A stretch of 64,000 nucleotides of DNA from Veillonella sp. VA142 (GTDB lineage: Bacteria > Bacillota > Negativicutes > Veillonellales > Veillonellaceae): the NCBI RefSeq assembly GCF_003992135.1, contig NZ_RQVN01000009.1, positions 1 to 64,000 of the forward strand, written 5' to 3'. Made by a program: the position numbers and the translations under genes. Below the pieces are notes generated by a model that was not told the origin of the DNA, ran no database searches, and saw nothing but the letters and a program-made list of their open reading frames with translations. Positions 16,161-25,037 of this stretch are shown here, piece by piece (the first letter of the stretch is position 1; each line of letters starts with the position of its first letter).

Positions 16161-17105
16161 ATGAGTCGTTGTCTAATTATCATAAACCCTGTATCAGGTG
16201 GTGGTCGGGCTCGCCGATACGTAATGGAACTACAATGGCAACTAAGCGCCCTCTTTGATCGCTTAGAAGTAAAATTTACCCGACAATCCGGCGATGCTAC
16301 CCGCTTCGCCATCGAAGCCTCTAACGAAGGATTCGATGCCATCTTTTGCATGGGCGGTGATGGAACCATCAATGAAACTGTCAACGGTATTGTGAAAGCT
16401 GGCTGTCGTGCCAAATTCGGTTTCATCCCCCTTGGCACTGTCAACGATATGAGCCGTGCTTTGGGCATCCCCTTACAACCATTAGAAGCTATTCACGGCT
16501 TAAAAAATAGCACCATTCGCCATGTCGATGTAGGTCGTTGTAATGATTCGTTTTTTTGCAACAATATCGCCATTGGGGTCATCCCCGAGGTCGTTGCCTC
16601 CGTCACTCCAAAGGAAAAGCAATTACTAGGTCCCTTAGCCTACTTTGCCAAAGGTGGTCAAGCCTTATTTACAACCAAAGATTACCGGTTCCGCATTACT
16701 ACCGAAGAGGGGACCCAAGAGTTCATGTCACCATTGGTCATCGCATTGCTAACCAATGTAGTCTCTAGCTTTGAACATTTCATGCCTACCGCTTCCGTAG
16801 ATGACGGGTACATGCGTATTATCATCTTTAAAGAATACTTCATTATGAACCTATTTTTTATTTTACCACTGATTCTAAGCGGTTCTATTTATAATTCAAA
16901 ATATGTAACCATTTTGAAAGTCAAACAAGCTCGTATCGAAGTATGTGATACTATGGATGCATCCACCAACATGGACGGAGATATCGGTCCTGATGCTCCA
17001 GTAGACTTAGAAGTATTACCTAAGTTTTTACAAGTGTACGTTCCTAACAAGCGTCGCAAAAAAACACAAGGATTATTCTACAACCCCTTACAACCTAAAA
17101 TCTAG
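16161..17105 (+). CDS. Diacylglycerol kinase-family lipid kinase (YegS/DgkB type)
   Basis: The 314-residue cytoplasmic enzyme has the DAGK catalytic fold: INPVSGGGRARR near residue 9 for the nucleotide site and MGGDGTINETVNGI near 64 with the GGDGT motif. GFIPLGTVNDMSRALGIP at about 94 is the second conserved block. Members phosphorylate diacylglycerol or related lipids with ATP in phospholipid recycling. The acidic segment near the C-terminus (NMDGDIGPDAPVD) fits the family metal/lipid site. It is monocistronic, facing the neighbouring minus-strand gene. Confidence 0.88.
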   Translation: MSRCLIIINPVSGGGRARRYVMELQWQLSALFDRLEVKFTRQSGDATRFAIEASNEGFDAIFCMGGDGTINETVNGIVKAGCRAKFGFIPLGTVNDMSRALGIPLQPLEAIHGLKNSTIRHVDVGRCNDSFFCNNIAIGVIPEVVASVTPKEKQLLGPLAYFAKGGQALFTTKDYRFRITTEEGTQEFMSPLVIALLTNVVSSFEHFMPTASVDDGYMRIIIFKEYFIMNLFFILPLILSGSIYNSKYVTILKVKQARIEVCDTMDASTNMDGDIGPDAPVDLEVLPKFLQVYVPNKRRKKTQGLFYNPLQPKI

Positions 17106-17127
17106 CCCTAATAGATACTGAATATAC

Positions 17128-17163
17128 AACAGAGGAGAGTTGAATCATCAACTCTCCTCTGTT
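17128..17163. terminator. Bidirectional terminator between convergent genes
   Basis: AACAGAGGAGAGTTGA (17128-17143) pairs perfectly with TCAACTCTCCTCTGTT (17148-17163) around ATCA, serving both the lipid kinase and the GH28-like gene. Confidence 0.85.
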
Positions 17164-17174
17164 ATTTGTTAGCT

Positions 17175-18626
17175 TTACAATTCCACCGTAGTACGAATCC
17201 ATTCGATAGGACTATTCCGTTTGCTTCCTATATCTATTTGTTGCGCAATCCCTCGCAATCGAGCATCTCGTACCGCAATATCACGAATACCTCCACCTAT
17301 GGTTGTAGTCTCACGAACACGCATAGCTAGTAGTACCTCCTCCATAGTCAATCCTTGTAAGTATATATGCTGAATCCAAGTATTTCCTGTATTGGTAAAC
17401 ACAATGCCTGCACGGCTATGGCGAATCTGTAGAGCGTATGCATTCCACTGTTCCGTAACACTAGATCCTACAGGATATCCTGCTAACACCACAATTCCTT
17501 GTTGCATACGTTCCATCACAAGGTTATTCGTCATCAAGCCTATACCATCCCAATGTAAGCCATCCCCGCTGTACATTCCTTCCATGCGCACATCTTGGAT
17601 GCCTAGTTGGTTCACTTGAGTAGCATCTACCATATGAGCTGATGCATTTCTTAACACCGTATGTTCCAAGAAAATATCTTTCCCATAATGGATAACGACT
17701 AAAGAAGATCTTGTAGTATTCCCCTTTTCATAGCTAGCCCCTCTGCGCATAGCCGCTTGTACTTCCGATTTACTTAATAAACCATTTCTATCAATCGTAT
17801 CTTGCGTTACTATATCCGTATCAGGAGCACTTTCCGTTTGTAAAAGTTCTTCCTTCCACCCATAACCATCAATCGTACCGCCACGAATCACAACCCGTTC
17901 TATGGGGCCCTGGTCATCGCCTTCTAAATTTAACAGTCCTAAGTACGGTGTACCTCCTGTTAGCACATAATTAGGTTTCACAAACGCAGCGCTATCATTA
18001 ACCGCCATTAACACAGCTCCTTCATCTAACTCTAACGTCATATAGCTGTGCAAGAATAACGCACCTGTACGGTACACCCCTCTACTTAGATGTAAAATAC
18101 CTCCTGCCGGAGTGTCATGTATTGCTTTTTGCAAGGCCTCTGTGTTATCTGTCACTCCATCAGCTACAGCACCATAAGCGGTCGCCTCCAGGCGTGGTTC
18201 TTTGGGCAATGTTTTCACTGGTACTTTGGAAGAGTTTGCTAGGATCGAGCCACCTTCATCAACCATCTTTATTTGCACTACATAGACTGTATCAGCCTCT
18301 AATCCACCTAAATCCACCCTCGGAATGATAAATTCCCCGTTTGCACTAGGACGAATCTCTTTCACTTTTTCTTGATTAACGTAAATATCATACCCCGTTA
18401 AGCGATTATCATTCACTGGGTTCCAAACCAAGGAAATCGTTGTACTAGTAACACCTAACTTAGGTACTTGCAACTCAAAATCGCCTGCTTCTAGCACATA
18501 TTTCGTCACCGGCGTTGTATATTTCACATACAGATTCCAACCTAACCCTAGTAGCGCCAAGAGTATCCCTACTCCTATGGCCCACCATATATAGGCTCTA
18601 TATCGTTTTTGTTTCATTATGTCCAT
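17175..18626 (-). CDS. Membrane-anchored FN3 + GH28-like beta-helix protein
   Basis: The 483-residue protein has an N-terminal transmembrane anchor (about 14-34), a fibronectin type III domain (about 52-137) and a right-handed beta-helix like glycoside hydrolase family 28 (about 146-483: YGAVADGVTDNTEALQKAI at the start). It would face outward. In GH28 polygalacturonases an NTD, a DD pair and a GHG motif supply catalysis. Here SGDGLHWDG seems to match the first, but the DD position reads MQQG and no clear GHG is seen. It may bind or cleave a different polysaccharide or be catalytically altered; this alignment was made by eye. Confidence 0.72.
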   Translation of the reverse strand: MDIMKQKRYRAYIWWAIGVGILLALLGLGWNLYVKYTTPVTKYVLEAGDFELQVPKLGVTSTTISLVWNPVNDNRLTGYDIYVNQEKVKEIRPSANGEFIIPRVDLGGLEADTVYVVQIKMVDEGGSILANSSKVPVKTLPKEPRLEATAYGAVADGVTDNTEALQKAIHDTPAGGILHLSRGVYRTGALFLHSYMTLELDEGAVLMAVNDSAAFVKPNYVLTGGTPYLGLLNLEGDDQGPIERVVIRGGTIDGYGWKEELLQTESAPDTDIVTQDTIDRNGLLSKSEVQAAMRRGASYEKGNTTRSSLVVIHYGKDIFLEHTVLRNASAHMVDATQVNQLGIQDVRMEGMYSGDGLHWDGIGLMTNNLVMERMQQGIVVLAGYPVGSSVTEQWNAYALQIRHSRAGIVFTNTGNTWIQHIYLQGLTMEEVLLAMRVRETTTIGGGIRDIAVRDARLRGIAQQIDIGSKRNSPIEWIRTTVEL

Positions 18627-18713
18627 CCTACTCTCATGTATTCGCCATCGCTTTCCTATCTAGCATACAGCTTATATGTACCATTCTACATGATTTACAA
18701 AAATGGTCAATAC

Positions 18714-19046
18714 TCAGCCAATGGTGGTAACCCTCATAATATGAGACATAGGTACAATCACCCCTTCTACAGTCATCGTTCGATACACCCTATCCATCTG
18801 TTCTAATCGCCCTTGCACCGTATCATAGACGCGCCCATTATGATACACCACACTAACTAAATTCCCTATCACTAATCCTTTACACTGTTTGTCCAATACT
18901 TCTAATTGTTCCTCTGAAAGTTCTTTACGACTCTCTTTATATTGCGCCGTTTCCTCCAACAACTCCTGAAACCCCTTTAATGCCGCAAAAGGCATAAATT
19001 GTTTAGCCCGCTGTAACAAAGTCATTTTCGGTCGTTTATGTTGCAT
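18714..19046 (-). CDS. YolD-like protein
   Basis: The 110-residue protein begins MQHKRPKMTLLQRAKQFMPF and contains the FAALKGF block of the YolD family, small proteins commonly encoded beside UmuC-type polymerases in Firmicutes. The start at 19046 follows a GGAGGG site and overlaps the end of the polymerase gene by about ten bases. A longer reading frame exists upstream but runs inside the polymerase gene. Its role is uncertain; it probably accompanies the polymerase in damage tolerance. Confidence 0.78.
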   Translation of the reverse strand: MQHKRPKMTLLQRAKQFMPFAALKGFQELLEETAQYKESRKELSEEQLEVLDKQCKGLVIGNLVSVVYHNGRVYDTVQGRLEQMDRVYRTMTVEGVIVPMSHIMRVTTIG

Positions 19047-20298
19047 TATGCCCTCCCACCAATGTATTACGAAACTGCATAGTCCCCTCTTCTTGTAAAC
19101 TGCTAGCACGAAGAATAGAATTACCACCGAACTTTTCTTTTATGGTCAATACTGTCCGTTCCACTTGATATGCTTTTTCTTCCCCATCCTGAGAGGTAGA
19201 AAATAAATCTTCTTCCCAAGGTATGGCCTCACGGTTCACCAAGTCATCAAATCCTACCGATAACTGTCGAATCTCTTGATGTGGGTGGGTAGTTTCTTTA
19301 TACAGATCTAATACTGCCTGTGAAAGTACCTCTAAGGAGCATGTATACTTCGATAAACGTCGCGATCCACCAGTACCTTTCACGGTCCTATCTGCATACC
19401 TCACACCTAAGGAGATGTATTTCGTCAGTGCTTTCTCTGCAATCAGTTCTAACAACAAAGATTCCACCATCTCCCGAAGAGGCACAAAACACTCCTCATA
19501 AGAATAATTCCGCAGCAGAATTTGTCCCCTCGACAACGAATGTTTAGCCGGTCGATAGGCATGAATCTCTTTCATCGTGCACGTCTCACGCCCCCAAGCA
19601 TGATCAATGAGCAGTTCTGCATTGACCCCAAACTCCTTATACCATCGTTCCTCAGACACAGTTGTAATACCATGTAGATCTACTACGCCATATTTATGAA
19701 GCCGATTAGCAATCCCCTTCCCGATTTGCCAAATATCTGTGATGGGTTGATGATGCCATATCTTTTCTTTAAACAGCGCCTCGTTAAGGACTCCAATTCC
19801 CTGTGGTGCATGCTTAGCTAACACATCGAGAGCCACCTTGGCTAAAAACAAATTACTTCCTAAGCCGACTGTGGCATGAATATGAGTCTGTTCTAGTACC
19901 TTCTGTTTGAATAGCAACGCTAGTTCACGCCATGTTTTCTTATATAACCGGCTATATGGTGTCACATCAATAAAATATTCATCAATGGAATACACATGAA
20001 TATCTTCTGGTGCCACATAGTCCAATAAGACGCCATAAATGGAGGCAGATACTTCCATATATCGTCGCATCCTTGGTTTTACCGCCATATATTCAATAGT
20101 GGATGGAATCTCAAACAAACGGCATCGATTTTTGACACCTAATTGCTTCAATGCCGGAGAAATAGCTAGTGTAATCGCCCCTAGCCCACGTGATGCATCT
20201 GCTACTACCAAGGGAGTTGTAAAAGGATCTACCCCTAAATCTGCACACTCTACAGAGGCATAAAAACTCTTCAAATCTAAACACATATACACGGCCAT
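19036..20298 (-). CDS. Y-family DNA polymerase, UmuC/UvrX type
   Basis: The 420-residue translesion polymerase starts MAVYMCLDLKSFYASVECAD, with the metal-binding aspartate in the first motif, and has VYSIDEYFIDVTPY near residue 105 for the second catalytic acidic pair. VGLGSNLFLAKVALD and the helix-hairpin-helix region near 190-215 are typical. The form is that of Firmicute UvrX/UmuC-like proteins rather than DinB; a second Y-family enzyme is at 42298. The YolD-like gene follows in the same operon. Two GAAC half-sites 22 bp apart flank the -35, suggesting LexA control. Confidence 0.88.
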   Translation of the reverse strand: MAVYMCLDLKSFYASVECADLGVDPFTTPLVVADASRGLGAITLAISPALKQLGVKNRCRLFEIPSTIEYMAVKPRMRRYMEVSASIYGVLLDYVAPEDIHVYSIDEYFIDVTPYSRLYKKTWRELALLFKQKVLEQTHIHATVGLGSNLFLAKVALDVLAKHAPQGIGVLNEALFKEKIWHHQPITDIWQIGKGIANRLHKYGVVDLHGITTVSEERWYKEFGVNAELLIDHAWGRETCTMKEIHAYRPAKHSLSRGQILLRNYSYEECFVPLREMVESLLLELIAEKALTKYISLGVRYADRTVKGTGGSRRLSKYTCSLEVLSQAVLDLYKETTHPHQEIRQLSVGFDDLVNREAIPWEEDLFSTSQDGEEKAYQVERTVLTIKEKFGGNSILRASSLQEEGTMQFRNTLVGGHNAT

Positions 20299-20320
20299 AC
20301 TACCCCTCCTCTATAGGAGT

Positions 20321-20360
20321 ATAATAGCATATTTGTTCTATATTTTCAATATATATGTTC
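20321..20360 (-). promoter_or_regulatory. Polymerase promoter with possible LexA half-sites
   Basis: TTGAAA (20349-20344) and TATTAT (20326-20321) are 17 bp apart on the minus strand. GAAC occurs at 20360-20357 and 20338-20335. Neither completes a full GAACNNNNGTTC box, so SOS control is a suggestion. Confidence 0.35.
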
Positions 20361-20497
20361 GCTATATTAAACCTGTAATACCATAGTGATACATATTATT
20401 TTCAAGAGATGATTATATAATACTCTCCACACTTGACTTAGCTCATTGCTATTAAAACCACCTCATTTTGGTCTATAACCCAAGAATAGATGAAGAA

Positions 20498-20525
20498 AAC
20501 AGGCTGCCCCAAAGGACAACCTGTT
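20498..20525 (-). terminator. Terminator of the fumarate reductase operon
   Basis: AACAGG(C)TG(C)CC and GG(A)CA(A)CCTGTT arms pair around CAAA, with TTTTCTTC following on the minus strand. Confidence 0.75.
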
Positions 20526-20556
20526 GTAAGTTTGTGTAATTCAATTGTATTTCTGA

Positions 20557-21429
20557 TTATAAGAAGCGGTTCAAGGAAGCAGTGCTTGCCAAGTGACGAT
20601 CTGTCATACCCATTTCTGCTGGAGTGCAACCCAACGCAAGACCAATTAATTGGCTCATGTGGATGATAGGCATATCACCATTCATTGGAACAGTTGCTTT
20701 TGCTTCTTTTTGGAACATATCCAATTGCATTTGGCAAAGTGGGCATGGTGTTACCACACAATCAGCACCTTCTTTTTGTGCATCTGCATTGATAGAACCA
20801 GTCATTTGCATTACAGAATCATGTGCAGGGTATACTGCATGGAAGCCACAGCAATCTAATTTACGAGAGAAATCGATTGGAGTCGCACCTAATGCTGTAA
20901 TTAAATCAGCCAAGCTTGTTGGGATTTGCATATCTTCAAAGCCCATTTCTTCTTCTGGACGAAGGATATGGCAACCATAATATTCAGCAACGCGAAGGCC
21001 AGTCAACGGACGAGTCACTTTTGCTTTCAAATTATCTAAACCATATTCGCGGATAAGAACCCACAAGAAATGTGTTACTTCGCTAGTACCTTTGTAGTTC
21101 ATACCAGCTTCGCCAAGAATGTTGTTTACTTGTTGACGAGTTACTTCATGATCATCAAGCTCTTTTTTAGCTTCACGAAGCATTAACGTACAAGTGTTAC
21201 ACACCGTAAGAATATCTAGACCTTCTTTTTCAGCCAACGCGATATTACGAGCGTTAGTGGAAAGAGTCAATAATGGATCGATATCTTGAACATGGGACGC
21301 GCCACAGCAAGTCCATCCGTCTAATTCTTGGATTTCGATACCTAATTTTTTCGCTACTGCAACGGTTGCTAAGTAGTCTTCTTTAGATGCGCCTTCTAAT
21401 ACGCAACCTGGGAAAAATCCGTATTTCAT
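20557..21429 (-). CDS. HdrB-like membrane-anchor subunit of fumarate reductase/succinate dehydrogenase (SdhE type)
   Basis: The 290-residue protein contains two CCG domains (GWTCCGASH near 40 with VCNTC near 76, and LDCCGFHAVYP near 195 with TPCPLC near 230) like subunit B of heterodisulfide reductase. In the SdhABE class this replaces the heme-containing membrane subunits and passes electrons between quinone and the iron-sulfur subunit. The start overlaps the stop of the iron-sulfur subunit gene by one base. It lacks long hydrophobic helices, so membrane contact may be amphipathic. Confidence 0.85.
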   Translation of the reverse strand: MKYGFFPGCVLEGASKEDYLATVAVAKKLGIEIQELDGWTCCGASHVQDIDPLLTLSTNARNIALAEKEGLDILTVCNTCTLMLREAKKELDDHEVTRQQVNNILGEAGMNYKGTSEVTHFLWVLIREYGLDNLKAKVTRPLTGLRVAEYYGCHILRPEEEMGFEDMQIPTSLADLITALGATPIDFSRKLDCCGFHAVYPAHDSVMQMTGSINADAQKEGADCVVTPCPLCQMQLDMFQKEAKATVPMNGDMPIIHMSQLIGLALGCTPAEMGMTDRHLASTASLNRFL

Positions 21430-22385
21430 TATTTTCCAGCCTCCTCTACTGCACGACCGATTGTACGAACACCTTCAATACCATTTACTGGTTTATGAGG
21501 AACTACCAATTCAAATGGATTGATTTTGCCATGTTTCCATAAACGAAGAGCATATAGACCTTGTTTTGCGGAATCCAATAATCCGTCTGTTTTTAAGCTC
21601 ATTGTAACTTCGTTTAGACGACCAGTTTGTAACAAGTCTTGTTTGAACGCGATAGCATGACGAGTACCTTTGTTGGACAAGCCAGCTTGTGTCGCTACAC
21701 GGCGAAGGTTGGAAATATCTTTTTCTGGTTTCAAATGTTTTGGACAACGAGTGATACAGTTCATGCAATGTACACATTTCCACAAGCCATGGTTGAAAGC
21801 TGGTGTAGTATGCGCCATTGGGGACACATCACGGGAATCCATTACAAAGCGGTTAGCTTTTGTATATACATATGGATCCAAGAAGTCTTCACGGTTAGCA
21901 GACAATTTATTACATTCGGAAGCACAGCATCCGCAAAGGATACATTCTGTGTTCATAACGAATTTTTTGAAATCTGCTGCTGTTTGACGAGTACCAGTTT
22001 TAGTCGTGAATTCTGGTTTTACGAAAATCCAAGGAGCTACTTCTTTCAAGCGACTAACTTTTGCTTCCCAGTCAACTACTAAGTCACGGATTACATCAAA
22101 GTTACCGATTGGTGCTACTGTGATTTCATCAGAACCGAAACGTTCTGTAATTTCGTCGATTTTAGCTTCACAACCAAGCATTGCTTGACCATTAACTTTC
22201 ACGGAGCAAGCGCCACATACTGCGGAACGGCAAGCTGCTACGAAAGTTAATGTTGGATCTAATGTATCTTTAATTTTTTGTAAGCCCCAAAGGATAGTAC
22301 GGTCTGCTTCATAATCGAAAGTATAAGACTGTACATACGCGCGGCCTTCGTTAAAGCGGTGGATATGATAAGTAATTTGTCTCAT
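21429..22385 (-). CDS. sdhB: Fumarate reductase/succinate dehydrogenase iron-sulfur subunit
   Basis: The 318-residue subunit carries the plant-type [2Fe-2S] motif CRSAVCGACSVKVNGQAMLGC at about 51-71 and two further cluster motifs, CILCGCCASECNKL (about 145) and CVHCMNCITRCPKHLKP (about 200). It relays electrons between the flavoprotein and the HdrB-like subunit. The gene starts one base after the flavoprotein gene stop, so the three genes form a tight operon. The extra C-terminal length beyond about 245 residues is usual in the SdhABE class. Confidence 0.9.
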   Translation of the reverse strand: MRQITYHIHRFNEGRAYVQSYTFDYEADRTILWGLQKIKDTLDPTLTFVAACRSAVCGACSVKVNGQAMLGCEAKIDEITERFGSDEITVAPIGNFDVIRDLVVDWEAKVSRLKEVAPWIFVKPEFTTKTGTRQTAADFKKFVMNTECILCGCCASECNKLSANREDFLDPYVYTKANRFVMDSRDVSPMAHTTPAFNHGLWKCVHCMNCITRCPKHLKPEKDISNLRRVATQAGLSNKGTRHAIAFKQDLLQTGRLNEVTMSLKTDGLLDSAKQGLYALRLWKHGKINPFELVVPHKPVNGIEGVRTIGRAVEEAGK

Positions 22386-22386
22386 C

Positions 22387-24105
22387 TTAGTACTTCCTTT
22401 CTTGTGGTTCGTATTTAGTGAACACTACATCGCGTTCGGACATTACGTATTCGCCATTTTCGCCAAGTTTCCAAATAGCGTGTTTTAAGTATTGGGAATC
22501 ATCACGTTTAGGGAATTCTTCACGAACGTGAGCACCACGAGATTCTTTACGGTGTAAAGCACCTAAAGCAATAGCTTTCGCAACTGTCAACATAGATTTG
22601 ATTTCTACATAGTTAACGAATGCCATATTGTAAGTACGGTTGGAGTCACCTACATAGCAAGTTTCATATTCTTTAGTTAAACGTTCGATTACTTCAAGAG
22701 CTTCATTGATACCTGTTTCGTTACGGAAGATACCTACTTTATTCCACATAGCTACTGCTAATTCATCACGAATTTCAGCTACTGGACGACCAGAAGTACG
22801 GGATGTAACTTCAACGAATTTAGCTTCCCATTCTTCAGCTTTTGCTTGTAATTCAGCATCACAATCTGCGAATGTGTTAGTTTGCGCATAATCAGCAGCA
22901 CCTGCACCAGATACTTTACCGAATACAACGCCATCAGCTAAAGAGTTACCACCTAAACGGTTAGCACCATGGATAGAAATACAAGATGCTTCACCAGATG
23001 CAAAGATACCAGGAATTTCTGTAGCACAAGTTTTGTAGTCAACTACGTCGATACCGCCCATGATGTAATGGCAAGTAGGACGAATTGGCACTGGATCTGT
23101 TAAAGGATCGCAATGTTCAAAGCAAAGAGCCAAGTCACGGATACCATGAAGTTTTTCAATGATAACTTCTGGTCCTAAGTGACGAAGGTCAGCTACTACG
23201 TATGCATCAAGGCCAGTTCCGTTGAAACCACGACCAGCTGCGATTTCATCTTCGATTGCTTTCGCTACAACGTCACGAGATGCTAATTCCATTTTGTTAG
23301 GAGCGTATTTTTTCATAAAACGTTCGCCCTCAACGTTTAACAAGTATCCGCCTTCACCACGAACAGCTTCGGACATCAAGATACCAGTTTTACCAAGACC
23401 TGTTGGATGGAATTGGATCATTTCCATATCTTTTAAGCCTACACCAGCACGGAAAGCTACTGCCATACCATCACCAGTAGAAAGGAATGGGTTAGTTGTA
23501 CGAGTCCAGAATACACGGCCAGCACCACCAGTAGATAATACGATGGATTTAGCTTTGATAATTTCTACTCTACCTTTTTTCATATTCCAGATAATAGCAC
23601 CACCAGCTTTACCGTCTTTTACAACGATATCTAATAGGTACCATTCTTGTAAGAAGTGTACACCTTCTTTAAGACATTGTTCATATGTTGTATGAAGAAT
23701 TACGTGACCAGTTTTATCCGCACTATAGCATGTACGTGGATAGGATTGTCCACCAAAGTTACGTTGTGCGATTTTGCCTTCATCTGTACGAGAGAAAGGA
23801 GTTCCCATGAAATCCATTTCTAATACGCCTTCTGGGCAACGTTGACAGAAGAATTCGATAGCATCTTGATCGCCAAGATAGTCAGAACCTTTAACAGTAT
23901 CGAATGTGTGAACTTCAGTGGAGTCTTCTTTTGCTACGTTATTTAACGCCGCATTAACACCACCTTGTGCCATTGCTGTGGCAGAACGTGTTGGGAAAAT
24001 TTTTGTGATTAATGCTACACGCAAACCATCGCGTCGTGCAGCTTCTAAAGCAGCTCGTTGGCCTGCTCCACCACTACCTACTACGAGAACATCATATTGT
24101 TCCAT
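22387..24105 (-). CDS. sdhA: Fumarate reductase/succinate dehydrogenase flavoprotein subunit
   Basis: The 572-residue flavoprotein begins with the FAD-binding VLVVGSGGAGQRAALEAAR motif, then FPTRSATAMAQGGVNAAL and the substrate-site HPTGL (near 232) and RLGGNSLAD (near 390). It interconverts fumarate and succinate. No twin-arginine or other signal is present, so it acts in the cytoplasm, unlike the periplasmic MfrA relatives. In a lactate-fermenting Negativicute it would chiefly reduce fumarate on the route to succinate and propionate. A promoter with a CRP/FNR-like palindrome lies at 24226-24263. Confidence 0.92.
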   Translation of the reverse strand: MEQYDVLVVGSGGAGQRAALEAARRDGLRVALITKIFPTRSATAMAQGGVNAALNNVAKEDSTEVHTFDTVKGSDYLGDQDAIEFFCQRCPEGVLEMDFMGTPFSRTDEGKIAQRNFGGQSYPRTCYSADKTGHVILHTTYEQCLKEGVHFLQEWYLLDIVVKDGKAGGAIIWNMKKGRVEIIKAKSIVLSTGGAGRVFWTRTTNPFLSTGDGMAVAFRAGVGLKDMEMIQFHPTGLGKTGILMSEAVRGEGGYLLNVEGERFMKKYAPNKMELASRDVVAKAIEDEIAAGRGFNGTGLDAYVVADLRHLGPEVIIEKLHGIRDLALCFEHCDPLTDPVPIRPTCHYIMGGIDVVDYKTCATEIPGIFASGEASCISIHGANRLGGNSLADGVVFGKVSGAGAADYAQTNTFADCDAELQAKAEEWEAKFVEVTSRTSGRPVAEIRDELAVAMWNKVGIFRNETGINEALEVIERLTKEYETCYVGDSNRTYNMAFVNYVEIKSMLTVAKAIALGALHRKESRGAHVREEFPKRDDSQYLKHAIWKLGENGEYVMSERDVVFTKYEPQERKY

Positions 24106-24225
24106 ACGTACCTCCTCAAAAACACTTGTCTTATTTTGAACTATACCTCTTACATACTGTTCTTAAAATAAGGAACTATGTTTAACTGCATACATGACTG
24201 ACATATGCATCAATCTTATAGCCTT

Positions 24226-24263
24226 ATTATATACGGTATTCTAAAGTGTTACAATTGTCACAC
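24226..24263 (-). promoter_or_regulatory. sdhA promoter with overlapping CRP/FNR-like palindrome
   Basis: TTGTAA (24254-24249) and TATAAT (24231-24226) have a 17-bp spacer on the minus strand. Over the -35 lies GTGTTACAATTGTCACAC (24246-24263), palindromic at all but one pair. It matches the CRP-type TGTGAN6TCACA with one mismatch. Confidence 0.6.
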
Positions 24264-25037
24264 TACCTCCTTAAAAGCCCCTTTTTTACAAGGGATTAAG
24301 CCGTTTTGATAACGTTTTTCACAGGTTTGAACTGAGTATATAACAACATATTATTTTCAAGGTGATTCTCATTCAATTTATACTTATACAGTGTACTTTT
24401 ATCTTTTCCCCTAACGCTCTTGTTATTACACAATTTTTTAGGTTATATAATTTTTTGTCATTATTAAATTTCAGTTTACAGACATAATAACAAAATACTT
24501 CTAAAACATTTGCTTTTCTTTACATGATATTTTTTCTCATTAATTATTTTCATATCCTATTATACTTATTTTGCATTAATATCATGATTTTATTTTATAA
24601 CACAATATATTGATTTTTATCACACATCAACTACAAGTTATATCTATTTTTTTCATTTTTCTTTTTCTGAAAGTACCCATTGTAAACTGTCTAACAAAAA
24701 TACAACGGAACTTTTCATCGTCTTTATTTTGTAAAGTATCTTTTCCTCATTATGGTATGCATTTTTGACATTACTAAACCATTGTGAAAAAACAACTGGT
24801 ATAGTATAATTTTAGAAGATGTTGTGCCAAAGCGCTTCATCTCTATACAATATATTGATATTGAGTCCGTGTGAAAACATATCTATGCACTCTCATTTAC
24901 AAGCTGTAAGTGGGAGTCCTTTTATGGTCAAGGCCTACTACATATGTTAAACGGATATGCTTTCACATATATTCAATATATGTGCATACTCTTTACAATG
25001 GATACAAAAACTACATCGTCAGAAAAAGGAGACACTC
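24264..25037 (+). promoter_or_regulatory. Long AT-rich region, nrdA promoter and leader
   Basis: No gene is visible in 24264-24780. TTGTGA (24782-24787) and TATAAT (24805-24810), 17 bp apart, could start a 220-nt nrdA leader. In it, ATACAATATATTGATA (24845-24860) contains CAATATATTG, the core of the NrdR box CWATATATWG. ACTCTCATTTAC (24889-24900) pairs with GTAAGTGGGAGT with wobbles, and CACATATAT/ATATATGTG (24964-24984) is a perfect 9-3-9 inverted repeat. Only one NrdR box is clear. Confidence 0.4.

Noticed and set aside
20438-20629. 63-codon minus-strand frame after the HdrB-like subunit
   Set aside because: It overlaps the end of that gene in another frame and spans its terminator.
24829-24845. 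Possible CcpA cre site (CCAAAGCGCTTCAT) in the nrdA leader
   Set aside because: Only the central AAAGCGCTT fits; flanking bases do not match the consensus well, and a cre at nrdA is unexpected.
24957-25037. 27-residue N-terminal extension of NrdA from an upstream ATG
   Set aside because: It has no ribosome site, falls in a dyad-rich leader, and the ATG at 25038 with AAAGGAGA begins the normal ATP-cone.
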